A DNA stretch of 64,000 bases, from contig NZ_JAPCHW010000003.1 of NCBI RefSeq assembly GCF_026107515.2, positions 62,001 through 126,000 of the forward strand, in the 5' to 3' direction. The notes below the pieces were generated by a model, which was not told the origin of the DNA, made no database searches, and saw only the letters and a list, made by a program, of their open reading frames with translations. This document shows, piece after piece, positions 17,383 through 25,414 of this stretch. Origin of the DNA: Glutamicibacter sp. MNS18 (GTDB lineage: Bacteria > Actinomycetota > Actinomycetes > Actinomycetales > Micrococcaceae). A program made the translations under genes and the position numbers. Numbering within the stretch: the first letter of the stretch is position 1; each line of letters starts with the position of its first letter.

Positions 17383-18159
17383 ATGACTGTAGAGAGAAAT
17401 CCCAGCAACTCCGCCGCCACCGGTACCGCCCTGGTCACCGGTGCCTCCAGCGGTATCGGTGAAGCCACCGTTCGCGCCCTGCGCACCCAGGGCTGGACGG
17501 TGTACGCCGTGGCCCGCCGCGCCGAACGCCTGGAAAGGCTGGCCGAGCAGACCGGGGCGATCGCCCTGGCCGCGGACGTGAGCAACCAGCAGCATGTCGA
17601 GCAGCTGGCCGAACAGGCCACCGGGGTCGATACCCTGGTCAACTGTGCCGGGGGTGCCCGCGGGGCGGACTACCTGGCCGAGGCCCAGGACGATGACTGG
17701 GAGTTCATGTTCCAGGCCAATGTCATGGGAACGATGCGGCTGACCCGCGCCCTGCTGCCACAGCTACGCCGGGTGCGCGGCACCATCCTGAACGTCACCT
17801 CCACCGCCGCCCTGGCCAGCTACGAAGGGGGCAGCGGCTACAACGCGGCCAAGGCCGCCCAACGCGCGCTGACCCAGGCGCTGCGGCTGGAGGAGGTCGA
17901 ACACGGCATCCGGGTGATCGAGGTGCTGCCCGGGCTGGTGGCCACCGAGGAGTTCGCGTTACGCCGGCTGGGCAGCGCCGATGCCGCCGCCGGGGTCTAC
18001 GCCGGGGTCGCCGAGCCCCTGACCGGCGCGGACGTGGCCGAAGTGATCCGCTATGCGGTGAGCCTTCCGCACCACATCAACCTCGATGAGATCGTCATGC
18101 GTCCGCAGGCGCAGGCGGCCAACCACAAGCTGATCCGCGCCCAGGAGTCCGGGAAATGA
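17383..18159 (+). CDS. Short-chain dehydrogenase/reductase (YdfG-like)
   Basis: A classical NAD(P)-dependent SDR of 258 residues. Cofactor motif TGASSGIG lies near residues 19-26, NCAGG near 86, the catalytic Ser is in NVTSTAALAS, and the YNAAK catalytic Tyr/Lys pair is near 149-153. It resembles the serine/3-hydroxy acid dehydrogenase group, but the substrate is unknown. Its stop overlaps the start of the sirohydrochlorin chelatase gene by 4 bp (ATGA), so the two are translationally coupled and it may have a role connected to siroheme or sulfur assimilation. Confidence 0.9.
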   Translation: MTVERNPSNSAATGTALVTGASSGIGEATVRALRTQGWTVYAVARRAERLERLAEQTGAIALAADVSNQQHVEQLAEQATGVDTLVNCAGGARGADYLAEAQDDDWEFMFQANVMGTMRLTRALLPQLRRVRGTILNVTSTAALASYEGGSGYNAAKAAQRALTQALRLEEVEHGIRVIEVLPGLVATEEFALRRLGSADAAAGVYAGVAEPLTGADVAEVIRYAVSLPHHINLDEIVMRPQAQAANHKLIRAQESGK

Positions 18160-18881
18160 CCCCGGTGCATGTGCTCGCCGCCTCCCACGGCACCGACAGC
18201 CCGCACGGCCAACAACAGATCCACCGGCTGCGCGGCGAACTGGAACGGCTGGCCGGCACCCACCGGCCCGGGGTACAGCTGGTTTTCCACGAGGCCTACG
18301 TGGATGTGCAGCAACCCCGTTTGCCCGAGGTGCTGGCCGCCCTGCCGGCCGGCGAACCGGCGGTGGTGCTGCCCCTGCTGGTGGCCGACGGGGTGCACAC
18401 CACCGAAGACATCAGCGAGGCGGTCGGCGGGCGTGCCAACACCATCGCCGCCGCCCCGCTCGGGGCGCTGCCGGCCCTGGCCCGAGTGCTGGCGGCCCGG
18501 GCGGCCCCGCACCTGGACCGGGCCCGAAACGTGGTGCTGGCCGCGGCCGGAACCCGCCTGGACATCGGGCAGCGGCAGATCCGCGAACTGGGCGCCCTGC
18601 TGGCCGGTTTACTGGGCCGCCCGGTTCTCACCGGCTACTGCGCCGGGGCCCAGCCGCGGGTGGGCCAGCTGGTCGCCGAGGCCGACGGGCAGGTACTGGT
18701 GCTCAGTGCCCTGCTGGCCGAAGGGTACTTCCAGGGCACCCTGCGTAGCACCGGGGCATGGCAGGTGACAAGCCCGCTGTTGCCCGACGTCACGATCACG
18801 CAATGTTTCCTCGAAAGACTCTTTGAGGCGCTGGATGAACACCCGGGCGTGACGAAATATGACAAACCCGACGGTTTCTAG
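18156..18881 (+). CDS. sirB: Sirohydrochlorin chelatase (CbiX/SirB type)
   Basis: Inserts metal into sirohydrochlorin; next to sulfite reductase the expected product is siroheme (Fe). The 241-residue protein has the class II chelatase active-site residues H11 (AASHGTD), E46 (VFHEAYVD) and H81 (ADGVHTTEDI), which correspond to the His/Glu/His of SirB. It is a fused two-half form. It is coupled to the SDR by a 4-bp overlap and lies just upstream of the sulfite reductase promoter. CobA, which makes the precorrin-2 precursor, is encoded downstream at 26242. Confidence 0.88.
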   Translation: MTPVHVLAASHGTDSPHGQQQIHRLRGELERLAGTHRPGVQLVFHEAYVDVQQPRLPEVLAALPAGEPAVVLPLLVADGVHTTEDISEAVGGRANTIAAAPLGALPALARVLAARAAPHLDRARNVVLAAAGTRLDIGQRQIRELGALLAGLLGRPVLTGYCAGAQPRVGQLVAEADGQVLVLSALLAEGYFQGTLRSTGAWQVTSPLLPDVTITQCFLERLFEALDEHPGVTKYDKPDGF

Positions 18882-18908
18882 GTCGCGGGTAGACATGTGA
18901 CAGGCTGC

Positions 18909-18948
18909 GGTTGCCAGCCGGTGGGGGGTGTTTCCTACGCTGGCAACC
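18909..18948 (+). promoter_or_regulatory. Promoter with 10-bp inverted repeat directly before the sulfite reductase start
   Basis: GGTTGCCAGC (18909-18918) and its exact complement GCTGGCAACC (18939-18948) flank a 20-base spacer and end at the base before the ATG. TTGCCA (18911-18916) and TACGCT (18936-18941) fit -35 and -10 boxes with 19 bases between them, which places the start on or next to the A of the ATG. No ribosome site is suitably spaced. This suggests a leaderless mRNA whose promoter is overlapped by an operator dyad. Confidence 0.55.
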
Positions 18949-20652
18949 ATGACGCAGACAACCACACCGTCCCGTCGACCGGCCCGGGCCGCCAAGCCCA
19001 ACGGACAATGGAAGGTCGACGGCACCGCACCACTGAACGCCAACGAGGAACTGAAGCAGGCCGATGACGGCCTGAACGTGCGTGAACGCATCGAGAGGAT
19101 CTACGCACATCAGGGTTTCGATTCGATCGACCCCGACGACCTGCACGGCCGGTTCCGCTGGTGGGGCCTGTACACCCAGCGTGCCCAGGGGATCCCCGGC
19201 GGCAAGACCGCTACCTTGGAACCCCACGAGCTGGAAGACAAGTACTTCATGCTGCGGGTGCGCATTGACGGTGGGGCGCTGAGCACCGAGCAGCTGCGCG
19301 TCATCGGACAGATTTCCAAGGACTTCGCCCGCGACACGGCGGATCTGACCGACCGACAGAACATCCAGCTGCACTGGGTCGACATTGTCGACGTCCCCGA
19401 GATCTGGCGGCGTCTGGAGGCGGTGGGGCTGAACACCACCGAGGCCTGCGGGGATGTGCCCCGTGTCATCCTCGGCTCCCCGGTGGCCGGAATCGCCAAG
19501 GACGAACTGATCGACCCCACCCCGGTGATCGCCGAGATCGCCCGCCGTTACGTGGGCAACCCCGAATTCTCCAACCTGCCACGAAAGTACAAGACCGCGA
19601 TCACCGGGCATCCCAGCCAGGACGTGGTCCACGAGATCAACGACTTCGCCCTGGTGGGCGTGGAACACCCCGAGCACGGGGTGGGCTACGACCTGTGGGT
19701 CGGCGGGGGGCTGTCGGCCAACCCGCGACTGGGTGAACGCCTGGGCGCCTTCGTCACCCAGGAGCAGGCCGCCGATGTCTGGCAGGGGGTCACCTCGATC
19801 TTCCGCGACTACGGATTCCGCCGGCTGCGCAACCGCGCCCGGCTCAAGTTCCTGCTGGCCGACTGGGGGCCGGAGAAATTCCGCCAGGTGCTGCAGGACG
19901 AGTACCTGGGCTACCAGTTGCCCGACGGCCCGCCGGCACCCAAACCCGAACAGGCCGGGGACCACTCCGGGGTCAACGAGCAGAAGGACGGAAAATTCTA
20001 CATCGGGCTCACCGCACCGGCCGGCCGGGTCTCGGGCAGCATCCTGCTGGCCCTGGCCGACCTGGTCGAGGCCCAGGGCTCCACCCGGCTGCGCACCACA
20101 CCGCACCAGAAGATCATCGCCCTGGACATCCCGGCCCAGGGGGTCGCGCAGTTCACCGCCGCCGCCGCCCGGATCGGCCTGGACGCCAACCCGGGCCTGC
20201 TCAAGCGCTCGGCCATCGCCTGCACCGGGATCGAATTCTGCAAGCTGGCGATCGTGGACACCAAGGACACCACCATCGACGCGGTCCGGCAGATCGAGGA
20301 ACGGCTGGCCGGCCATGACGGGAAACTGCCCCGGTCGCTGTCCCTGCACGTGAACGGCTGCCCCAACTCCTGCGCCCGGATCCAGACCGCGGATATCGGG
20401 CTCAAGGGCCAGCTGATCACCAACGAGGAGGGGGAACAGGTTCCGGGGTTCCAGGTCCACCTGGGCGGCACCCTGGCCGGATACGAAAACGGCGAGGCCG
20501 GACTGGGGCGCACCGTACGCGGCCTGAAGGTCGCCGCCGATGAACTGCCGGACTATGTCGAGCGGGTTGTGAAGAGCTACTCGGCCCATGCCGATCAGGG
20601 CGAATCCTTCGCCGCCTGGGCCCACCGCAGCGATGAGGAGAACCTGTCATGA
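18949..20652 (+). CDS. sirA: Assimilatory sulfite reductase (ferredoxin), siroheme/4Fe-4S type
   Basis: Reduces sulfite to sulfide with six electrons from ferredoxin. In the 567-residue protein the siroheme/4Fe-4S ligands are C425 and C431 (CTGIEFC) and C471 and C475 (CPNSC). Y75 (GLYTQRA) and C167 (TTEACGD) correspond to the Tyr-Cys pair that is cross-linked near the active site in M. tuberculosis NirA/SirA, which separates it from plain nitrite reductases. I use the ATG at 18949; an in-frame GTG at 18928 has no separate support. It overlaps cysH by 4 bp and leads the sulfate operon. Confidence 0.93.
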   Translation: MTQTTTPSRRPARAAKPNGQWKVDGTAPLNANEELKQADDGLNVRERIERIYAHQGFDSIDPDDLHGRFRWWGLYTQRAQGIPGGKTATLEPHELEDKYFMLRVRIDGGALSTEQLRVIGQISKDFARDTADLTDRQNIQLHWVDIVDVPEIWRRLEAVGLNTTEACGDVPRVILGSPVAGIAKDELIDPTPVIAEIARRYVGNPEFSNLPRKYKTAITGHPSQDVVHEINDFALVGVEHPEHGVGYDLWVGGGLSANPRLGERLGAFVTQEQAADVWQGVTSIFRDYGFRRLRNRARLKFLLADWGPEKFRQVLQDEYLGYQLPDGPPAPKPEQAGDHSGVNEQKDGKFYIGLTAPAGRVSGSILLALADLVEAQGSTRLRTTPHQKIIALDIPAQGVAQFTAAAARIGLDANPGLLKRSAIACTGIEFCKLAIVDTKDTTIDAVRQIEERLAGHDGKLPRSLSLHVNGCPNSCARIQTADIGLKGQLITNEEGEQVPGFQVHLGGTLAGYENGEAGLGRTVRGLKVAADELPDYVERVVKSYSAHADQGESFAAWAHRSDEENLS

Positions 20653-21362
20653 GCCATATCACCATCCACACCGAGGACCAGTTGCGTTCCATCGCCGAGG
20701 CCGGCACCGCCGAACTGGGCTGGGATGCCCCGGCCGCAGCGGTTATCGACTTCGCGGCCCGGCACTTCTCGGTGCGCCAGGTGGCCGTGGCCTGCTCGAT
20801 GGCCGACGCGGTGCTGCCGCACCTGGTCAGCACCCGGCTTCCCGAGGTGGACGTGCTGTTCCTAGAAACCGGATACCACTTCACCGAAACCCACACCACC
20901 CGCGACGAGGTGGCCCGCGCCCTGCCGGTACGGGTGATCGACGTGCTGCCCGAGCAGACGGTGGCCGAACAGGACGCCACCCACGGCAAGGAGCTGTTTT
21001 CCCGCGATCCGGCCGCCTGCTGTCAGCTGCGCAAGATGGACCCGCTGAAAAAGGCGTTGTCGGGGTATTCAGCATGGTTCACCGGGGTGCGCCGCGAAGA
21101 GGCCCCGACCCGGGCCAACACCCCGCTGGTGAGCTTCGACGAATCGCACGGGCTGCTGAAATTCAACCCGCTGGCCCCCTGGACCTTCGAGGAACTGACC
21201 GACTACGCCGCGGCACACAATGTGCCGGTGAACCTGCTGCTGGCCCACGGCTACCCCTCCATCGGGTGCGCGCCGTGCACCCGCCCGGTCGCCGCGGGCG
21301 AGGACCCACGCGCCGGACGCTGGGCCGGGCTGGCCAAAACCGAATGCGGCATCCACCTCTAG
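20649..21362 (+). CDS. cysH: Adenylyl-sulfate (APS) reductase
   Basis: Reduces APS to sulfite and AMP using thioredoxin. The 237-residue protein carries the 4Fe-4S cysteines C124-C125 (PAACCQLRK) and C207/C210 (GCAPC) plus the catalytic C233 in the ECGIHL tail. The double-Cys and CxxC set marks an APS reductase rather than a PAPS reductase, which agrees with the absence of an APS kinase gene or a CysC domain on CysN. The ATG overlaps the sulfite reductase stop by 4 bp. Confidence 0.95.
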   Translation: MSHITIHTEDQLRSIAEAGTAELGWDAPAAAVIDFAARHFSVRQVAVACSMADAVLPHLVSTRLPEVDVLFLETGYHFTETHTTRDEVARALPVRVIDVLPEQTVAEQDATHGKELFSRDPAACCQLRKMDPLKKALSGYSAWFTGVRREEAPTRANTPLVSFDESHGLLKFNPLAPWTFEELTDYAAAHNVPVNLLLAHGYPSIGCAPCTRPVAAGEDPRAGRWAGLAKTECGIHL

Positions 21363-21381
21363 GAAGCTTTAAGGACAACCC

Positions 21382-22305
21382 ATGACATTGACCGCCACCA
21401 CACCCACCGGCACCACACGCAGCGTCCTGGACGCCCTGGAAGCCGAATCCATCCACATCATCCGCGAGGTGCTGGCCGAATTCGAGAAGCCGGCGCTGCT
21501 GTTCTCCGGCGGCAAGGACTCGGTCGTGGTCCTGCACCTGCTGGCCAAGGCCGTCGCCCCGGCCCGGGTCCCGATCCCGGTGGTGCACATCGACACCGGA
21601 CACAACTTCGGGGAAGTCATCAACTTCCGCGATACCACCGTGGCCCGCTACGGGCTGAACCTGGTCGTCGGCTCCGTCCAGGACTACATCGACCGCGGCG
21701 AGCTGGTGCAACCGGCCGACGGCACCCGCAACCGGCTGCAGACCCGGGTGCTGCTCGACACCCTGGAAGCCCACGGTTTCGATGCGGTCTTCGGCGGGGC
21801 ACGCCGTGATGAAGACAAGGCCCGGGCCAAGGAACGCATCCTCTCGCTGCGCGACGAGTTCGGGGTCTGGGACCCGCGCAACCAGCGCCCGGAGGTCTGG
21901 AACCTGTACAACGGGCGCCACGAGGCCGGCTGGTCGGTGCGCGCCTTCCCGATCTCCAACTGGACCGAGGCGGATATCTGGGCGTACATCGACCGCGAGG
22001 GCATCGAGCTGCCGAACATCTACTTCGCCCACCGCCGCCAGGTTTTCGAACGCGACGGCATGTGGCGGGCGGTGACTTCCGTCAGCCAACCGGCCAGCGG
22101 TGAAAAGGTCAGCATCCGCAAGGTGCGCTACCGCACCGTCGGGGACGCCAGCTGCACCGGCGCGGTGCTCTCCGAGGCGGACAGCGTGGCCAAGGTGCTG
22201 GACGAACTGGCATTAAGCACTTTAACCGAGCGCGGGGCCACCCGGGCCGATGACCGGATCTCCTCCGCCGCCATGGAAGACCGCAAGAAGGAAGGGTACT
22301 TCTAA
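21382..22305 (+). CDS. cysD: Sulfate adenylyltransferase subunit 2
   Basis: The catalytic half of ATP sulfurylase, making APS from sulfate and ATP. The 307-residue PAPS reductase/sulfurylase-fold protein contains the PP-loop FSGGKDSVVVLHL near residue 39, HIDTGHNF, FGGARRDEDKARAKERI, and the C-terminal MEDRKKEGYF tail of CysD. It begins 19 bases after cysH. cysN follows after a single base, so the two subunits are translated together. Confidence 0.97.
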   Translation: MTLTATTPTGTTRSVLDALEAESIHIIREVLAEFEKPALLFSGGKDSVVVLHLLAKAVAPARVPIPVVHIDTGHNFGEVINFRDTTVARYGLNLVVGSVQDYIDRGELVQPADGTRNRLQTRVLLDTLEAHGFDAVFGGARRDEDKARAKERILSLRDEFGVWDPRNQRPEVWNLYNGRHEAGWSVRAFPISNWTEADIWAYIDREGIELPNIYFAHRRQVFERDGMWRAVTSVSQPASGEKVSIRKVRYRTVGDASCTGAVLSEADSVAKVLDELALSTLTERGATRADDRISSAAMEDRKKEGYF

Positions 22306-22306
22306 A

Positions 22307-23605
22307 ATGCCACACACACTGCTACGCATCGCCACCGCCGGATCGGTGGACGACGGCAAATCCACCCTGGTGGGCCGGCTGCTGCATGATTCCAAGTCCA
22401 TCCTGGCCGATTCGCTGGACGAGATCGCCCGCACCAGCGCCGAACGCGGTTTCGGCGGCGAACAGCCGGCCCTGGACCTGGCGCTGGTCACCGACGGGCT
22501 GCGCGCCGAACGGGAACAGGGCATCACCATCGATGTGGCCTACCGCTACTTCTCCACCGACAAGCGCTCCTTCATCCTGGCCGACTGCCCGGGCCATGTG
22601 CAGTACACCCGCAATACCGTTACCGGCGCCTCCACCGCCCACGCCGGGATTGTGCTGATCGACGCCCGGTACGGGGTGCAGGAACAGACCCGTCGGCACC
22701 TCGGGGTGCTCGGGTTGCTGCGTGTTCCCTACCTGGTCATCGCGGTGAACAAGATGGACCTGATCGACTGGGACGAGCAGCGCTTCGCCGCCATCGAGGC
22801 CCAGGTCCATGAACTGGCCGGACAGCTGGGGGTGGGCCAGACCCACGTCATCCCGGTCTCCGCGCTGCAGGGGGACAATGTGGTGGAGCGCGGTGCGAAC
22901 AGCCGGTGGTACACCGGTCCCACACTGCTGCAGCTGCTCGAGGAGCTCCCCGAACCGCAACAGCACGGCACCGCCCGGCTGGACGTGCAGTACGTGATCC
23001 GCCCGCAGGGGGCCCTGGCCCCGGGCCTGGACGCCGAGGAGTACCGCGACTTCCGCGGCTACGCCGGCAGCCTCACCGGCGGGAGACTGGCGGTCGGGGA
23101 TCCTGTACAGGTGCTGTCCAACGGGCAACCGGCCGCCAGCCGGGTCAGCGGCATCCGCACCCCCTCCGGACCGGTCCGGCAGGCCGAAGCCGGCGAGGCG
23201 ATCGTGCTGCTGCTGGAAGACGAGATCGACATCGCCCGCGGGGACACCGTGGTGGCCGGGCAGCTGCCCGAACCGGTCAAGTCCCTGGCCGCCGACGTGT
23301 GCGTGCTCTCCCCGGGCCGGCTGGCCGCCGGGGACCGGGTGCTGCTCAAGCACGGCACCCGGGTTGCCCAGGCCAGGATCGAGGCGATCGAGCACGTGCT
23401 GCAGGTGGAGGACTACACCCGTATCCCGGCCCGGGCGCTGGAACTGAACGACCTGGGCCGGATCCGGCTGCGCAGCGCCGCCCCGTTGGCCGCCACCGAC
23501 TACGCGCTCTCACGCAGCGCCGGATCGCTGCTGCTGATCGACCCGCGCGACGGGGCCACCCTGGCCGCCGGAATCGTCAAGGAGGAAGAACATGTCCCCG
23601 CCTGA
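22307..23605 (+). CDS. cysN: Sulfate adenylyltransferase subunit 1 (GTPase)
   Basis: The GTPase regulatory subunit of ATP sulfurylase; GTP hydrolysis drives APS formation. EF-Tu-like motifs are present: GSVDDGKST near residue 10, DCPGH, and NKMD. Its 432 residues end after the third domain and there is no fused APS kinase (CysC). I chose the ATG at 22307 because AAGGAAGGG lies upstream within the end of cysD. The 3' end overlaps the following binding-protein gene by 14 bp, so the transporter is part of the same transcript. Confidence 0.96.
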   Translation: MPHTLLRIATAGSVDDGKSTLVGRLLHDSKSILADSLDEIARTSAERGFGGEQPALDLALVTDGLRAEREQGITIDVAYRYFSTDKRSFILADCPGHVQYTRNTVTGASTAHAGIVLIDARYGVQEQTRRHLGVLGLLRVPYLVIAVNKMDLIDWDEQRFAAIEAQVHELAGQLGVGQTHVIPVSALQGDNVVERGANSRWYTGPTLLQLLEELPEPQQHGTARLDVQYVIRPQGALAPGLDAEEYRDFRGYAGSLTGGRLAVGDPVQVLSNGQPAASRVSGIRTPSGPVRQAEAGEAIVLLLEDEIDIARGDTVVAGQLPEPVKSLAADVCVLSPGRLAAGDRVLLKHGTRVAQARIEAIEHVLQVEDYTRIPARALELNDLGRIRLRSAAPLAATDYALSRSAGSLLLIDPRDGATLAAGIVKEEEHVPA

Positions 23606-24677
23606 CACCGGGCGAAACACCGCACGCAAGCGGATCACCGCCCAGGCGGCCGGATCCAACCACCGGGTGCGGCTAGTGGGCGGGGTGCTGGTCGCCCTGC
23701 TGGCCGGCACCGCGGTGCTGACCACCGTGGTGCCCAGCCCCACCGGGGCCACCGGCAGCACGGCCGAACCCTCCGCCGCCGCCACGCTGCGGCTGGGCTA
23801 TTTCGCCAACGTCACCCACGCCCCGGCGCTGGTCGCCGAGTCCCGCTCACTGCTCCGGCAGGAACTGGAACCGGCGGGCACCGCACTGGAAACCCAGGTC
23901 TTCAACGCCGGCCCCTCGGCCATCGAGGCGCTGAACTCAGGGGCGCTGGACGCCGCCTACATCGGCCCCAGCCCGGCACTGAACAGCTACCTGGCCAGCG
24001 GCGGCAGCTCGCTGCGGATCGTGGCCGGGGTCGCCGAGGGCGGGGCCAGCTTGGTGGTTTCCGCGCAGATCACCGAGCTCGCGGACCTGCCCGGAACCGA
24101 ACTGGCCACCCCGCAGTACGGCGGCACCCAGGATGTGGCGTTGCGCCACTTCCTGGCCGAACGCGAGCTGGACGGGAGTGTCACGGTCACCCCGAGCTCC
24201 AACGGCACCGTGCCCCAGCTCTTCGCCCGCGGGGCCATTGACGGGGCCTGGCTGCCCGAACCGCACGCCTCGCTGCTGGTACAGGAGTACGGGGCGCACC
24301 GGCTGGTGGACGAGGCCGAGCTGTGGCCCGAGGGGCGTTTCCCCACCACCGTGCTGGTCGCCACCCAGGACTTCATCGCCGCCCACCCGCACACAGTGGA
24401 GGCACTGGTCAGGGCCAACGCCCAGGCCATCGACTGGCTGGAATCGGCCAGCGACACCGAACGGCTGGACGCGGTGCAGCAGGCACTGGTGGATATCAAC
24501 GGATCCAGCCTGTCCGACGAGGTCATCGCCTCGGCCCTGCAGGAGGTCTCCTTCAGCCAGCAGCCGTTGAGCGGCACCTTCGGCGAACTGGTGGAACACG
24601 CCGCCGGTGTGGGCATCGGGGACACAGGGGACGTGAGCGGGCTGGTTGACGACCGCTGGATCCGGGAGCGGCCATGA
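23592..24677 (+). CDS. ABC transporter substrate-binding protein (SsuA/TauA/NrtA family)
   Basis: A periplasmic-type binding protein of the aliphatic sulfonate/taurine/nitrate group, 361 residues. A hydrophobic segment near 26-48 (VRLVGGVLVALLAGTAVL) acts as an uncleaved anchor or signal; no lipobox cysteine is present. The mature start LRLGYFANVTHAPALVAE is the family signature, followed by NAGPSAIEALNSGALDAAYIG. Its place inside the sulfate-assimilation operon points to a sulfur ligand (sulfonate or sulfate), but the ligand cannot be read from sequence. AAGGAGG sits well before the ATG. Confidence 0.88.
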   Translation: MSPPDTGRNTARKRITAQAAGSNHRVRLVGGVLVALLAGTAVLTTVVPSPTGATGSTAEPSAAATLRLGYFANVTHAPALVAESRSLLRQELEPAGTALETQVFNAGPSAIEALNSGALDAAYIGPSPALNSYLASGGSSLRIVAGVAEGGASLVVSAQITELADLPGTELATPQYGGTQDVALRHFLAERELDGSVTVTPSSNGTVPQLFARGAIDGAWLPEPHASLLVQEYGAHRLVDEAELWPEGRFPTTVLVATQDFIAAHPHTVEALVRANAQAIDWLESASDTERLDAVQQALVDINGSSLSDEVIASALQEVSFSQQPLSGTFGELVEHAAGVGIGDTGDVSGLVDDRWIRERP

Positions 24678-25414
24678 GCGTGGAACTGCATGAGGTCTCC
24701 CTGCGCTACCCGGGAACCGACCTGGTCATCGACCGGCTGAGCACCCGCATCGACCAGGGCGAGTTCATTGCCGTGCTCGGGGCCTCCGGTTGCGGCAAAT
24801 CCTCGCTGCTGAACATGATCGCCGGGCTGCTGCAGCCCAGCGACGGATGGCTCGATGTCCCGGCCGACGGGGCAGCGTTCATGTTCCAGGACGCGAACCT
24901 GCTGCCCTGGCTCAGCGCCGCGCAGAATATCGAACTGGCCCTGAAACTGGGCGGATTCCCCGAGGCGCAACGCGCCGCACGGGTGGAGCAGCTGCTGGAA
25001 CTGGTGCAGCTGGGCCACGCCGGGCACCGCAAGCCGCATGAACTCTCCGGAGGCATGCGCCAACGCGTGGCCCTGGCCCGCTCACTGGCCCAGGACCGGC
25101 AGGTGCTGCTGATGGACGAGCCCTTCGCGGCACTGGATGCGATCACCCGGGACATGCTGCACGAGCAGCTACGCCAGCTGTGGGAAAGCACCGGCAAGAC
25201 CATCGTCTTCGTCACCCACAATGTGCGTGAGGCGATCCGGCTGGCCGGGCGCATCCTGGTGCTCTCATCGCATCCCGGGCGCATCCTGGAAACCCGGCAG
25301 ATCACTGACGGGCTGCGCCGGGACCCGGCACGCTGTGCGGCGCTGGCCGATGAGCTGACAACGATACTCAGGAAGGAGCAGGCCAAACATGAGCGTTCTG
25401 GAATCGCGACCTGA
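24674..25414 (+). CDS. ABC transporter ATPase (SsuB/TauB family)
   Basis: An ATP-hydrolysing subunit of 246 residues. Walker A GASGCGKSS is near 36-44, the Q loop is MFQDANLLPWL, the signature is LSGGMRQRVALARS, Walker B is VLLMDEPFAALD, and the switch His is in VFVTHNV. The QDxxLLPW Q-loop is characteristic of the nitrate/sulfonate/taurine group. It overlaps the binding-protein gene by 4 bp and the permease by 26 bp. Confidence 0.92.
   Translation: MSVELHEVSLRYPGTDLVIDRLSTRIDQGEFIAVLGASGCGKSSLLNMIAGLLQPSDGWLDVPADGAAFMFQDANLLPWLSAAQNIELALKLGGFPEAQRAARVEQLLELVQLGHAGHRKPHELSGGMRQRVALARSLAQDRQVLLMDEPFAALDAITRDMLHEQLRQLWESTGKTIVFVTHNVREAIRLAGRILVLSSHPGRILETRQITDGLRRDPARCAALADELTTILRKEQAKHERSGIAT

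Noticed and set aside
18862-18908. Cysteine leader peptide or TAGAC-type sulfur-regulator box upstream of sulfite reductase
   Set aside because: A TAGAC half-site occurs, but the matching GTCTA half does not, and no short frame with consecutive Cys codons is present.
18796-20625. A 609-codon open frame on the minus strand over sulfite reductase
   Set aside because: Shadow frame; the plus-strand gene has all cofactor motifs and operon continuity.
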